Below are positions 1-7,782 of a stretch of 44,629 nt of DNA, in pieces; within the stretch, counting starts at the first letter, position 1; each line of letters begins with the position of its first letter. This stretch comes from an uncultured Lachnospiraceae bacterium (GTDB lineage Bacteria > Bacillota > Clostridia > Lachnospirales > Lachnospiraceae): the NCBI GenBank assembly GCA_947588005.1, contig CANPYE010000008.1:1-44629 (forward strand). The letters run 5' to 3'. The position numbers and the translations under genes were made by a program. The notes beneath the pieces are model-generated. The model saw only the letters and a list, made by a program, of their open reading frames with translations. It was not told the DNA's origin and did no database searches.

Positions 1-106
1 TATGCAAACTCACATATCAGCACTTAAAATGGTTATGAACCACTTTTGGCCGGTTTAGATACCTCTGAACAGTAACAGCCTGTCAGTGCCAAATGGTACC
101 GAAAAA
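1..106 (-). other. Spacer downstream of rplL
   Basis: This stretch follows the rplL stop codon on the minus strand. In most bacteria rpoB comes next, but its start is not inside the window. No open frame or ribosome binding site was recognised. A weak imperfect hairpin can be drawn from the CTGACAG and CTGTTCAG segments on the minus strand (about 68-90), without a clear U-run, so an attenuator is possible but unproven. Confidence 0.4.
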
Positions 107-484
107 TTACTTCAGAGTAACCTTCGCGCCCTCAGCCTCCAGCTTGGTCTTCAGATCCTCGGCTTCTTCCTTGGAAACGCCGGTCTTCACAGCCTTCGGA
201 GCGCTGTCAACTACATCCTTCGCCTCTTTCAGGCCAAGGCCGGTAGCTTCACGGACAACCTTAATAACTTTAACCTTATTCGGGCCAACCTCGGTCAGCT
301 CAACGTCGAACTCGGTCTTCTCCTCGACTTCCTCAGCCGCCGGGCCGCCGGCTGCCGCTACGACTACGCCTGCAGCGGCGGATACGCCGAATTCTTCCTC
401 GCAGGCCTTTACCAGCTCGTTCAGTTCCAGAACAGATAACTCTTTGATCGCTTCGATAAACTCAGCAGTTGTTAACTTTGCCAT
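107..484 (-). CDS. rplL: 50S ribosomal protein L7/L12
   Basis: L7/L12 forms the multi-copy stalk of the 50S subunit that recruits and stimulates translation GTPases. The 125-residue length is normal for the family. Residues 1 to about 33 are the dimerisation domain that docks on L10. Residues about 34-54 are an Ala/Gly-rich hinge. Residues 55-125 are the factor-binding domain, including the conserved [10 protein letters not shown] segment. The ATG has a GGAGG ribosome binding site. It is the last gene of the L10-L12 unit and is separated from rplJ by 256 bp holding two copies of a structured repeat, which is unusual for such a tightly stoichiometric pair. Identification is secure from sequence. 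Confidence 0.97.
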   Translation of the reverse strand: MAKLTTAEFIEAIKELSVLELNELVKACEEEFGVSAAAGVVVAAAGGPAAEEVEEKTEFDVELTEVGPNKVKVIKVVREATGLGLKEAKDVVDSAPKAVKTGVSKEEAEDLKTKLEAEGAKVTLK

Positions 485-528
485 TTTGATTTCCTCCGTT
501 ATTATTTTTATAAATATGGTTTCATTTC

Positions 529-636
529 CGCGCCTGCGGCGCGTTTAAGGTTGTTCGGCTCCCTGCGGTCGCCGAACGGCTGGTTTTCTATCCTCACAAG
601 CTTTCAGGGAAAGCTTGTTCATTAAGGAAACCATGC
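529..636. repeat. 109-bp structured repeat, copy A
   Basis: First of four copies of an intergenic element found in this operon. It contains three hairpins: a GC-rich one (529-543, CGCGCC/GGCGCG), a 7-bp stem GTTCGGC/GCCGAAC (553-577), and a long nested one (582-632) whose inner 10-bp arms ACAAGCTTTC/GAAAGCTTGT are perfect. Copy B follows in tandem with a 109 bp step. It lies between rplJ and rplL, so it is transcribed within the operon mRNA. Confidence 0.85.
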
Positions 637-637
637 C

Positions 638-742
638 CGCGCCTACGGCGCGTATTAAGGATGTTCGGCTCCCTGCGGTCGCCGAACGGCTAATTTTCTA
701 ACCTCGCGCGCTCTCAGAGAGAGCGTGCTCGCTAAGAAAATT
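638..742. repeat. 109-bp structured repeat, copy B
   Basis: Tandem neighbour of copy A with the same three hairpins. The outer stem of hairpin 3 is AATTTTCT/AGAAAATT (692-699 with 735-742), where copy A has GG and CC at the outer positions. This is a compensated change that keeps the stem. The last two bases overlap the complement of the rplJ stop codon, so the element abuts the gene end exactly. Confidence 0.85.
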
Positions 743-1241
743 ATGCCTCTGCAGCGGGTGCACCCTTCTCGGCGATCTGGTTCAGAACGCGGGCCAGATT
801 GCTGATCGGGGACTTCATGCTGCCAAACAGACGGCCCAGAAGGACTTCTCGGGACGGTACCGCAGCGATCGCCTGCATGCCCTTCGCATCATAGTAAGTT
901 CCTTCCACAACGCCGCCTTTGATCTCCAGAGCAGGATTTTTCTTGCCAAATTCGGACAGGATCCTGGCGGGAGCGGTAGCGTCTGTCTTGGACACAGCCA
1001 TAGCGGTCGGGCCTTCCAGAATCGGACCCAGAGCCTCAAACGGCGTATCCTTCGCCGCGAAGCGGATCATGGTGTTCTTGTAGACCTTATAGCTGACGCC
1101 GGCTTCACGAAGCTGCTTGCGCAGCTGCGTATCCTGCTCCACGGTCAATCCGCGATAGTCTACCAGAACCGCAGTCTGGGCGCCGTCAAGTACGCCGGCG
1201 ATTTCTTCCACGACTGGCTGTTTTAATTCCACTTTTGCCAT
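741..1241 (-). CDS. rplJ: 50S ribosomal protein L10
   Basis: L10 anchors the L7/L12 dimers to 23S rRNA at the base of the ribosomal stalk. The 166-residue length is typical. The N-terminal half (MAKVELKQPVVEEI onward, with the VDYRGLTVEQ segment) is the rRNA-binding domain. The C-terminal helical tail that binds L7/L12 follows after about residue 130. The ATG is preceded by AAGGAGG at good spacing. The gene has its own promoter and an L10-responsive leader with an attenuator upstream (1285-1443), the usual autoregulation of the L10-L12 unit. Identification is secure. Confidence 0.97.
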   Translation of the reverse strand: MAKVELKQPVVEEIAGVLDGAQTAVLVDYRGLTVEQDTQLRKQLREAGVSYKVYKNTMIRFAAKDTPFEALGPILEGPTAMAVSKTDATAPARILSEFGKKNPALEIKGGVVEGTYYDAKGMQAIAAVPSREVLLGRLFGSMKSPISNLARVLNQIAEKGAPAAEA

Positions 1242-1284
1242 GAATGGTTTACCTCCTTGTTTTATTAAGAAGTATTGAGCGGTC

Positions 1285-1317
1285 GAAAAAAGTCGCCCTG
1301 TCCAAAGACAGAGCGAC
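1285..1317 (-). terminator. Attenuator terminator before rplJ
   Basis: Perfectly formed intrinsic terminator on the minus strand: an 11-bp stem (GTCGCTCTGTC with GACAGGGCGAC, one G-U pair, 1292-1317), a four-base loop and a run of six U's. It sits between the L10-binding leader and the rplJ ribosome binding site. It is therefore best read as the attenuator of L10/L12 autoregulation rather than an operon end. Confidence 0.85.
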
Positions 1318-1407
1318 CCGTAACATACACTTGCGTGAAGTATCAGTCCTCGGCAGGCGTATTCAACTTATGCCTTGCGGCGCCTGCTGTCTTCGGCTTT
1401 CAATACT
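1285..1407 (-). ncRNA. Ribosomal protein L10 leader
   Basis: The minus-strand transcript beginning near 1407 contains the conserved elements of the L10 leader: a GAAGACAGCAGG segment followed by GCATAAG and a CCTGCCGAGGAC segment that folds back on it, then the terminator at 1292-1317. The known role of this family is binding of the L10-(L12)4 complex to repress rplJ-rplL expression. The assignment rests on motif recognition; a covariance-model search (Rfam L10_leader) would confirm it. Confidence 0.8.
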
Positions 1408-1413
1408 TGCTAT

Positions 1414-1443
1414 ACTATATCATATCTATATCCGGACTGTCAA
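1414..1443 (-). promoter_or_regulatory. Sigma-A promoter for rplJ-rplL
   Basis: TTGACA (1438-1443) and TATAGT (1414-1419) on the minus strand, 18 bp apart, placing transcription start near 1407 at the beginning of the L10 leader. This gives rplJ-rplL expression independent of rplK-rplA. Confidence 0.75.
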
Positions 1444-1460
1444 CCGGAAAATGAGACTTT

Positions 1461-1484
1461 CGGTTCGCCGGGTTCGGCGAACCG
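1461..1484 (-). terminator. Hairpin just after rplA
   Basis: A 9-bp perfect inverted repeat (CGGTTCGCC and GGCGAACCG) 10 bp beyond the rplA stop codon. On the minus strand it is followed only by a weak U-rich stretch (AAAGTCTCATTTTCC). It may be a leaky terminator for rplK-rplA or an mRNA-stabilising hairpin. Confidence 0.4.
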
Positions 1485-1493
1485 CAGCGCGCA

Positions 1494-2189
1494 TCAGGCC
1501 ATAAACTTGGCTACGTTCAGCCGGATGCCCGGGCCCATCGTGGTGGTAATGGTTGCGCTCCGGATATACTGGCCTTTAAGCGCGGCAGGTCTCGCCTTCA
1601 TGATGGCGTCCATAAGCGACTGGAAGTTGTCCGCCAACTGCTCCTCTGTGAAAGAAGCTTTCCCCACTGGCACATGGATGATGTTGGTCTTGTCAAGACG
1701 GTACTCTACTTTACCGGCTTTAATATCATTAATAGCTTTAGTCACGTCCATGGTGACGGTTCCGGCTTTCGGGTTCGGCATCAAGCCCTTCGGCCCCAGG
1801 ATACGGCCCAGACGGCCAACCACGCCCATCATGTCGGGAGTCGCTACGACGACGTCGAAATCAAGCCAGCCTTCCTTCTGGATCTTCGGGATCAGTTCCT
1901 CGCCGCCTACATAGTCGGCGCCGGCAGCCTGCGCCTCGTCGATCTTGGCGCCCTTGGCGAATACCAGAATACGGACAGTCTTGCCTGTTCCGTGAGGCAG
2001 TACAACGGCGCCGCGGACCTGCTGGTCAGCGTGACGTCCGTCGCAGCCCGTTCTTAAATGCACTTCGACAGTCTCGTCAAATTTAGCAACAGCCGTCTTC
2101 TTCACCAGAGCGATAGCCTCGGCAGGATCATACTGCGTCATACGGTCTACCAGCTTCGCGGCCTCTGCGTATTTCTTTCCTCTTTTCAT
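1494..2189 (-). CDS. rplA: 50S ribosomal protein L1
   Basis: L1 builds the L1 stalk of the 50S subunit, helps eject E-site tRNA, and in many bacteria represses its own operon by binding mRNA. The protein is 231 residues, the usual size. The family signature spans residues about 119-145 ([20 protein letters not shown]). The ATG has an AAGGAGG site seven bases upstream. The gap to rplK (212 bp) holds repeat copies C and D, so the two genes are farther apart than usual. Identification is secure. Confidence 0.97.
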   Translation of the reverse strand: MKRGKKYAEAAKLVDRMTQYDPAEAIALVKKTAVAKFDETVEVHLRTGCDGRHADQQVRGAVVLPHGTGKTVRILVFAKGAKIDEAQAAGADYVGGEELIPKIQKEGWLDFDVVVATPDMMGVVGRLGRILGPKGLMPNPKAGTVTMDVTKAINDIKAGKVEYRLDKTNIIHVPVGKASFTEEQLADNFQSLMDAIMKARPAALKGQYIRSATITTTMGPGIRLNVAKFMA

Positions 2190-2256
2190 ATCTATAAACC
2201 TCCTTGTGGTATTGTCGGGGATTGCCCTCCCACGAATTGTCAGTTCTATTTCTTTC

Positions 2257-2363
2257 CGCGCCTGCGGCGCGTATTAAGGATGTTCGGTTCCCTTTGGTCA
2301 CCGAACGGCTGGTTTTCTAACCTCGCAAGCTCTCAAAGAAAGCTTGCTCGCTAAGTAAACCAT
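2257..2363. repeat. 109-bp structured repeat, copy C
   Basis: Third full copy, between rplK and rplA. Hairpin 2 is GTTCGGT/ACCGAAC (2282-2288 with 2300-2306) where copies A and B have GTTCGGC/GCCGAAC: both sides changed together, so pairing is kept. Hairpin 3 spans 2311-2361 with one mismatch in the inner stem. Copy D follows immediately. Confidence 0.85.
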
Positions 2364-2404
2364 GCCTGCGGCGCGTATTAAGGATGTTCGGTTCCCTTTG
2401 GTCA
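2364..2404. repeat. 109-bp structured repeat, partial copy D
   Basis: Truncated fourth copy: it begins inside hairpin 1, lacking the first five bases of the CGCGCC arm, and ends in the middle of hairpin 2 at GGTCA. Its last three bases are the complement of the rplK stop codon (TGA). The repeat therefore ends exactly at the gene boundary, as copy B does at rplJ. Confidence 0.75.
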
Positions 2405-2827
2405 GTCGGCTACCGTGATTCCCATGCTTCTCGCGGTTCCCGCGATCATGCTCATGGCAGCTTCCACACTGGCCGCGTTCAGATCCGGCATCTTCAGCTC
2501 CGCGATCTTACGGAGTTCGTCCTTGGAAATGGACGCCACCTTGGTCTTGTTGGGCGTACCGGAACCGGACTTGATGTTGCAGGCCTTCTTCAGAAGCACA
2601 GCCGCCGGCGGGGTCTTGGTGATGAAGCTGAAGCTTCTGTCCGCATAGACCGTGATGACGACCGGGATAATCAGATCGCCCTGATCCGCGGTCCTGGCGT
2701 TGAACTCCTTCGTAAACTGCACGATGTTCACACCGTGCTGGCCCAGAGCGGGACCTACGGGCGGAGCAGGCGTCGCCTTGCCGGCCGGAATCTGTAATTT
2801 GATATAACCAGTTACTTTCTTTGCCAT
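2402..2827 (-). CDS. rplK: 50S ribosomal protein L11
   Basis: L11 binds the GTPase-associated region of 23S rRNA and is needed for stringent activation of RelA. From the ATG at 2827 ([16 protein letters not shown]) the protein is 141 residues, the canonical size. That ATG has AGGAGG nine bases upstream, so a longer frame beginning about 50 bases earlier is rejected. The [10 protein letters not shown] segment and the C-terminal RNA-binding signature (residues about 111-137, ending GTARSMGI) are present. It is preceded by nusG and followed by rplA in the standard order. Confidence 0.97.
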   Translation of the reverse strand: MAKKVTGYIKLQIPAGKATPAPPVGPALGQHGVNIVQFTKEFNARTADQGDLIIPVVITVYADRSFSFITKTPPAAVLLKKACNIKSGSGTPNKTKVASISKDELRKIAELKMPDLNAASVEAAMSMIAGTARSMGITVAD

Positions 2828-2887
2828 AATCAGGCACCTCCTAAATATTGTGGTAATGTCGGGGGATGTCCCTCCCACTTGTTACAA

Positions 2888-3403
2888 TTACATCTTCTTC
2901 AATTCAGTGAACGCAAGTTCAACCGGAGTCTCTCGGCCGAACATCTCAACGTTGATCGTAGCGGTCTTCTTATGCTCGTTAATCGAGCGGATCGCGCCGA
3001 CGGTGTCTCTCCAAATACCGGAGGTAACCACAACGGTGTCTCCGACTTCGAAATCCACCAGAAGACCTTTCGCCATGAAGCCGAGATTTTCCATCTCTCC
3101 TTCGGAAAGCGGAACCGGCTTGGAACCCGGTCCGACAAATCCGGTGACTCCGCGGGTATTGCGCACCACATACCATGTATCGTCGTTCATGACCATGTGG
3201 ATGAGCACGTAGCCGGGGAACATCTTCTTGTCGACCGCCTTCTCCACCCCATTCTTGATCTCCACCACGGACTGCATGGGGACGGACACCTCCAGGATCT
3301 GATCCTGAAGACTTCGGTTCTCGATGGTCTTCTCAATGTCGACTTTTACTTTGTTCTCATAGCCTGAATAGGTATGCACCACATACCAGTTCGCTTCTGC
3401 CAT
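2888..3403 (-). CDS. nusG: Transcription elongation/termination factor NusG
   Basis: NusG binds the RNA polymerase clamp and affects pausing, termination and coupling to the ribosome. The 171-residue protein has an N-terminal NGN domain (residues 1 to about 110, with FPGYVL at 62-67) and a C-terminal KOW domain (about 118-150, VGDTVVVTSGIW). I chose the ATG at 3403 because GAAGGTGAG lies at good distance. A GTG three codons upstream overlaps that Shine-Dalgarno sequence and is less likely. It lies between secE and rplK as in most Firmicutes. Confidence 0.96.
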   Translation of the reverse strand: MAEANWYVVHTYSGYENKVKVDIEKTIENRSLQDQILEVSVPMQSVVEIKNGVEKAVDKKMFPGYVLIHMVMNDDTWYVVRNTRGVTGFVGPGSKPVPLSEGEMENLGFMAKGLLVDFEVGDTVVVTSGIWRDTVGAIRSINEHKKTATINVEMFGRETPVELAFTELKKM

Positions 3404-3423
3404 ATGACTCACCTTCGCCTAAC

Positions 3424-3624
3424 TTATAAAATGAAACTGAGACCAAACTTAATGGCCAGGTCCAGGATCGCAATGATCAGACCCAGGGCAACGGAACAGG
3501 CCAGCACAGCCGCCGTCTCTTTACCGACAGTTTCCCGGTCCGGCCAGACGATCTTGCTAAACTCAGTCTTCACACCCTTGAAAAAGCTTTTCTTCGTTTT
3601 CTCTGTGTTCGCTGTTTTTTCCAT
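3424..3624 (-). CDS. secE: Preprotein translocase subunit SecE
   Basis: Small integral subunit of the SecYEG channel. It is 66 residues from the ATG at 3624. It has a polar N-terminal stretch rich in Lys and Thr, the amphipathic segment FFKGVKTEFSKIVWPDRE typical of the single-TM SecE type, and one transmembrane helix (about residues 40-63). AAGGA lies ten bases before this ATG. A GTG six codons upstream lacks a ribosome binding site. It is sandwiched between rpmG and nusG, the standard position. Confidence 0.94.
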   Translation of the reverse strand: MEKTANTEKTKKSFFKGVKTEFSKIVWPDRETVGKETAAVLACSVALGLIIAILDLAIKFGLSFIL

Positions 3625-3651
3625 AACCGTCACGTCCTTCACTCAAAATGC

Positions 3652-3801
3652 TTACTTCGTCTCTTTGTGCAAAGTATGTGTCTTACAGAATTTGCAATAC
3701 TTCCGGGTCTCCATCCGGTCCGGATGAGTCTTCTTGTCCTTTGTCATGTTGTAATTACGTTGTTTGCATTCCGTACATGCCAGTGTGATCCTTGTGCGCA
3801 C
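3652..3801 (-). CDS. rpmG: 50S ribosomal protein L33 (zinc-binding type)
   Basis: Short gene of 49 codons plus TAA. The translation begins [17 protein letters not shown] and ends [10 protein letters not shown]. Two CxxC pairs (CTEC and CKFC) identify the zinc-binding form of L33. The start is GTG with GGAGG eight bases upstream. A longer reading would begin at another GTG three codons earlier, inside the ribosome binding site, and is rejected. It is the first gene after the promoter at 3909-3937 and precedes secE. Confidence 0.95.
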   Translation of the reverse strand: MRTRITLACTECKQRNYNMTKDKKTHPDRMETRKYCKFCKTHTLHKETK

Positions 3802-3908
3802 GACTTCCACCTCCGATTTCTTGTAGTCTGCATACCGGTCTTTCCTTCGCGCGCTAACCGCAAAATTAGTGCAAAAAAAAAGACCTTCTTTCTTCCATTC
3901 GCTTAATC

Positions 3909-3937
3909 ACTATAACATAGATTGGAAAGTACGTCAA
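3909..3937 (-). promoter_or_regulatory. Sigma-A promoter of rpmG-secE-nusG-rpl operon
   Basis: TTGACG (3932-3937) and TATAGT (3909-3914) on the minus strand with a 17 bp spacer, giving a start near 3902. A 100-nt leader follows before the rpmG GTG codon. No promoter this good was seen again until the one before rplJ, so this likely drives rpmG through rplA. Confidence 0.85.
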
Positions 3938-4018
3938 TCTTTTTTTGCGGAAAACCGAAGGAAAGTCGCAGAATTTTCGCAGAATTTTTGCAAAAATACA
4001 TGTACCAGCGACAAAGCG

Positions 4019-4165
4019 GCGTTATGCCCGCCGCAGCATTCAGTTCAGGAAAACCGTTATACCCGCCACAGCGTCCAGCTCAGAAAAAATGTTACGCCCG
4101 CCGCAGCGTCCGGCTCTAGAAAACGCTATACCCGCCGCAGCGTCCGTTCCGGAGAAACATTACGC
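4019..4165. repeat. 35-bp tandem repeat overlapping the comF 3' end
   Basis: Four units with core CCCGCCGCAG starting near 4027, 4062, 4097 and 4131 (steps 35, 35, 34), then a degenerate fifth unit that is the last codons of comF. Read on the minus strand, each copy carries TAA or TAG at the position equivalent to the comF stop (TATAG, CGTAAC, TATAAC, CATAAC versus GCGTAATG). Units differ by many substitutions, so the array is old. Confidence 0.85.
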
Positions 4166-4921
4166 TCCCCGCCCGATGCACACCGTCAGCCCGTAGACCT
4201 TCTGCACGCCCATAGCCAGAAGGATCCTGGCGCAGGCCTCCAGGGTGCTTCCGGTCGTGTAAATGTCATCTACCAGCATAACCGTCCGTGTCCCTTCCGG
4301 AAGCTGTCCCGCCGCGAAAGCCTGCTGCAGATTGTGCAGACGTTCCGCCGGATTCAGCTCCTTCTGGGGGCGCGTCTTCTTCGTGCGCTTAAGTGCGGCG
4401 GGCCAGACCGGAATACCGAGCTCGGCGCCGATCTGATCGGCCAGAAGCTCCGCCTGATTATAACCGCGGCTTCGCATACGCGAAGGATGGATCGGCACCG
4501 GAACAAGAAGATCCGGCCGGATCCGCAGGATCTGACGGCCGAAGCGCCTGCAGACGGCCGCAGAATAGAAATCCAGATATTCTCTTTTATTCTTATATTT
4601 AATTGCCACCATGGAAGCGCGGGCCGCGTCGTTGTAATTCAGCAGGGCAAAATTGCGCTTAAAGCTTTTGGGATGGCGCAGGCAGTCGCCGCAGTGTTCC
4701 GCATCTCCGCTCTCCAGCTGTTTCCCGCAGGTCATACAGACCGGCTGGCGGACAGGCGAAAGCTTCTTTACGCACTCCGGACAGATCAGCTCTCCCCGGG
4801 GCAGCACAATGCCGCCGCAGACCGGGCAGCGGCGCGGAAAGATGAGACTTACGGCTTTCTCTGCCCAGTCGGTACGGCGGGCCGTTTCTTTCGTATTCTT
4901 CGCCGGCAGTTTCACTTCCAT
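4160..4921 (-). CDS. comF: ComF-family phosphoribosyltransferase-like protein
   Basis: ComF proteins are needed for DNA uptake and ssDNA handling in competent bacteria and have a phosphoribosyltransferase fold; the exact biochemical role is not settled. The N-terminal half has two zinc-finger-like pairs (CPVC and CPEC, then CMTC and CGDC). The C-terminal half has the PRPP loop MLVDDIYTTGSTLEAC and the conserved RGYNQAELLA segment. The ATG at 4921 gives 253 residues. An upstream GTG at 4960 would add 13 residues encoded by the neighbouring tandem repeat and has no clear ribosome binding site. It follows recD2 after 235 bp of repeats. No other competence gene is in view. Confidence 0.85.
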   Translation of the reverse strand: MEVKLPAKNTKETARRTDWAEKAVSLIFPRRCPVCGGIVLPRGELICPECVKKLSPVRQPVCMTCGKQLESGDAEHCGDCLRHPKSFKRNFALLNYNDAARASMVAIKYKNKREYLDFYSAAVCRRFGRQILRIRPDLLVPVPIHPSRMRSRGYNQAELLADQIGAELGIPVWPAALKRTKKTRPQKELNPAERLHNLQQAFAAGQLPEGTRTVMLVDDIYTTGSTLEACARILLAMGVQKVYGLTVCIGRGA

Positions 4922-4966
4922 ACTCCCCCATTTCCTGCGGCATACGCCGCCTGCCCTCACTCACCG

Positions 4967-5200
4967 ATTTTCCAAATCCGGTTCGGCAAGATGCAGTTAT
5001 CCTTCGGACTCCAGAATCCGGTCCGGCAAGATGCAGTTATCCATCGATCTCCCGAATCCGGTTCGGCAAGACGCGGTCTTCCGTCGAGTTCCAACGCCCG
5101 GCCCGGCAAGACGCGGTTTTCCACCGGGCTCCAGCGCCCGGTCCGACCGCCCGCATTCACCCGCCGATCTCCAGGATCCGGTCCAGCAGGCCGCAGTAGC
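4967..5200. repeat. 40-bp tandem repeat overlapping the recD2 3' end
   Basis: Six units with an exact 40 bp step. The GTYCGGCAAG-like core begins at 4981, 5021, 5061, 5101, 5141 and 5181. The last two units include the final codons and stop of recD2, while the others lie beyond it. Forty is not a multiple of three, so the array cannot be an in-frame protein extension. Between units, divergence is roughly 10-30 percent by eye. Confidence 0.9.
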
Positions 5201-7460
5201 GGCGCTGCTCCATCTGGTTGTCCGCCATACTCTGAAATGCCTGCGGCACGCCCACCAGACAAACGCAGGACCGGGCGCGGGTCACCGCCGTGTAAATCAG
5301 GTTGCGGGTCATCAGCATCCGGGGCCCGCTGTGGACCGGAATGATCACAGCCGGGTACTCGCTGCCCTGGGACTTATGGATCGTGACCGCGTAAGCCAGT
5401 TCCAGGTCTTCCAGCTGGCCGAACTCATATTCCACCATCCGCCCTTCGTCAAATTCGACCGTCAGGGTCTCCGCGAACGGATCGATCTCCCGGATGATGC
5501 CGGTATCGCCGTTATAAACGCCCATGCCGGTATCCACGGGGATCCCGCAGCTGCTTCGGATCTCCCATTCAATCTGGTAATTATTCCGGATCTGCATCAC
5601 CTTATCGCCTTCGCGGAAGGTGACTCCGCCCGCCTCGTGCTCCGCCTTCTTCTTATCCGGCGGATTTAAATACGCCTGGAAAATGGAATTGAGCCGTTCC
5701 ACCCCCAGCGCGCCCTTCCGCATGGGCGTAAGGATCTGGATCGCAAGCGGCTCCGCGTGAACGTAGCCGGGAAGCTTCTTCGTCATCAGCGTGATCATGG
5801 CGCTTATGATGGCGTCCGGGTTCTCACGGCGGATGAAAAGGAAATCCCTGCTCCGCTTCGCCAGGTCCACCGGCCGGCCCTCATTGATGCGGTGGGCGTT
5901 GACGACGATATCGCTCTCGGCAGCCTGCCGGAAAATGCGGGTCAGCATGACCACGTTAAATCGGCCGGAACGGATCATGTCCTTGAGAACATTGCCGGGG
6001 CCCACGGACGGAAGCTGGTTCACATCGCCGACCAGGATGAGCCGGGTGCCTACATTTACCGCCTTCAGAAGCGACTGCATCAGCTGGATGTCCACCATGG
6101 ACATCTCGTCAATAATGATCACATCGGCGTCCAGAGGATTTTCCTCATTTCTGTCGAACTGCAGGGAGACGGAACCGTCCTCACCGGGGCTGCCGTTCAT
6201 TTCCAGCAGCCGGTGAATGGTCTTCGCCTCGCAGCCGGTGGCCTCTGTCATCCGTTTGGCGGCGCGCCCCGTAGGAGCCGCCAGCAGAATATCCATTTTC
6301 TCCGCTTCAAAATAGCGGATGATCGCGTCGATCGTGGTGGTCTTGCCGGTGCCGGGACCGCCGGTAATGATCAGAAGGCCGCTGTTTACCGCCTCCTCTA
6401 CCGCCCGCGCCTGCAGCGGATCCAGCTCAAGGCCGGTCTGCTCCATGACGGCAGCCAGACGCTTATGGATCTCACCGGCCGGCGTACTGCCTTTGACATT
6501 CAGATCATGCAGCATCCGGGCGGTGTTCAGCTCCATGTAGTAATAGAGCGACGCATAGACGGCCCGGACGGATTCATCCATACCAAAGCTTTCGTCCGTA
6601 TCCGGGGCAAAACCAGCGTCAGTCCGGCCGCTCTGCCTCCTAAAAGCCGCTTCCGGCCGCAGCTCCTTCACCACGATCCTCCGGTCCATCTGCATATCCA
6701 TCAAATGCTTTTCCATATTCTCAATGGGTACCAGAAGAAGCTCTGACGCCTGACGCAGAAGCTCCTCCTGCGGAAGATATGTATGCCCCTGGCCGGATGC
6801 TTTCAGAAGCGTATAGAGGATCCCCGCCTTGATCCGGTAGTCGGAATCGGCCATTATACCCACGCGCCTGGCGATCTCGTCGGCGATCTTAAAGCCCACG
6901 CCGGGGATGTCGTCGGCCAGCCTGTACGGATTTTCCTTAATGATGCCGTACATCCGCGGGCCGTATTCCCGGTAGATCTTCGCGGCCAGATTCATGGAAA
7001 CGCCATATTCCTGCAGAAAGATCATGGCCTGGCGCATGTCCTTCTTTTCTTCCATCTGTTCGGAAATAGACATGGCCATGCGCTCGCTGATTCCTTTCAC
7101 TTCGGAAAGGCGCTCTGGTTCTTCCTCTATGACCCGGAATGTGTCCGCTTTAAAATGACGGACGATGCGGGCAGCCAGCGCCGCGCCCACGCCTTTGATC
7201 GCGCCGGAGCCAAGATACCGCTCCATGGCGGCAGCATCCTCGGGGGATCGGATCTCATAGGATTCCACCGACAATTGCTCCCCGTAGACCGGATGCTCGG
7301 TCATCGTTCCCGAAGCTTCGAGCATCTCGCCTTCACTTATATAATGAAACGTGCCGACCAGAACATATTCCTGACCATCGGAGGAAACCTCCAGCACTGT
7401 GTATCCGTTTTCCTCGTTGCGATATTTGATTTTCTCGACAAAACCGGTTACTGTAGCCAT
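5157..7460 (-). CDS. recD2: RecD2-type DNA helicase (YrrC-like)
   Basis: RecD2 is a 5'-3' superfamily 1B helicase found in bacteria with AddAB rather than RecBC, implicated in replication fork maintenance and repair. The 767-residue protein starts with an OB-like region (1-75) and helix-hairpin-helix segments (GSGAIKGVG at 85-92 and DIPGVGFKIADEIA at 184-197). The helicase core follows: Walker A GGPGTGKT at 367-374, DEMSM Walker B at 451-455, GDVNQLPSVGPG at 478-489, and the C-terminal TIHKSQGSEYP motif. The ATG has GGAGGAAGA upstream. The 3' end is merged with a 40-bp tandem repeat that separates it from comF. Confidence 0.94.
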   Translation of the reverse strand: MATVTGFVEKIKYRNEENGYTVLEVSSDGQEYVLVGTFHYISEGEMLEASGTMTEHPVYGEQLSVESYEIRSPEDAAAMERYLGSGAIKGVGAALAARIVRHFKADTFRVIEEEPERLSEVKGISERMAMSISEQMEEKKDMRQAMIFLQEYGVSMNLAAKIYREYGPRMYGIIKENPYRLADDIPGVGFKIADEIARRVGIMADSDYRIKAGILYTLLKASGQGHTYLPQEELLRQASELLLVPIENMEKHLMDMQMDRRIVVKELRPEAAFRRQSGRTDAGFAPDTDESFGMDESVRAVYASLYYYMELNTARMLHDLNVKGSTPAGEIHKRLAAVMEQTGLELDPLQARAVEEAVNSGLLIITGGPGTGKTTTIDAIIRYFEAEKMDILLAAPTGRAAKRMTEATGCEAKTIHRLLEMNGSPGEDGSVSLQFDRNEENPLDADVIIIDEMSMVDIQLMQSLLKAVNVGTRLILVGDVNQLPSVGPGNVLKDMIRSGRFNVVMLTRIFRQAAESDIVVNAHRINEGRPVDLAKRSRDFLFIRRENPDAIISAMITLMTKKLPGYVHAEPLAIQILTPMRKGALGVERLNSIFQAYLNPPDKKKAEHEAGGVTFREGDKVMQIRNNYQIEWEIRSSCGIPVDTGMGVYNGDTGIIREIDPFAETLTVEFDEGRMVEYEFGQLEDLELAYAVTIHKSQGSEYPAVIIPVHSGPRMLMTRNLIYTAVTRARSCVCLVGVPQAFQSMADNQMEQRRYCGLLDRILEIGG

Positions 7461-7727
7461 TCTTCCTCCCCCGGATCGATTCCGCTTCGCGCTCTGCCTC
7501 CGCCAGGCAGGGATTGTGGCACAGACGCGCAGACGGCATCTTTTTCTCTACAGAACGCAGTCTGCAAAGATGAAATATCCCCCGCTGGATACGGGGGACT
7601 ATATTCTAAATTATAAGCCGGTTCTTCCAACAGCAAGCAAATCCGTCCAGTTCCGCTTTCGCCTTACCGGCCGCGTGTCTCTTAAAAAGGCCAAACCCCT
7701 CCGGCCATGCATCCCGCAAAACACTCC

Positions 7728-7782
7728 GAAATCCCGCCGGTCCGCGCGTTTCCGTCAGGCGTCAGAAATCCCGCCGGTCCGC
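7728..7782. repeat. Direct repeat of the mreB 3' end
   Basis: The 18-bp sequence GAAATCCCGCCGGTCCGC occurs at 7728-7745 and again at 7765-7782, 37 bp apart. The second copy is the last codons of mreB next to the stop codon (7762-7764). The first lies in the downstream spacer. The rest of the 301-bp spacer between recD2 and mreB (7461-7761) holds no recognised gene, and no convincing terminator was found in it. Confidence 0.8.

Noticed and set aside
4019-5200. CRISPR array
   Set aside because: The whole unit repeats with drift. There are no invariant repeats separated by unique spacers, and no cas genes are near.
4957-5262. 101-codon frame through the 40-bp array
   Set aside because: The unit length is not a multiple of three, so each unit is read in a different frame. 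No ribosome binding site.
3869-5344. Long plus-strand open frame antisense to comF and part of recD2
   Set aside because: It is a by-product of GC-rich coding on the other strand and the 35/40-bp repeats. It has no ribosome binding site and no recognisable domain, while the minus-strand genes have clear motifs.
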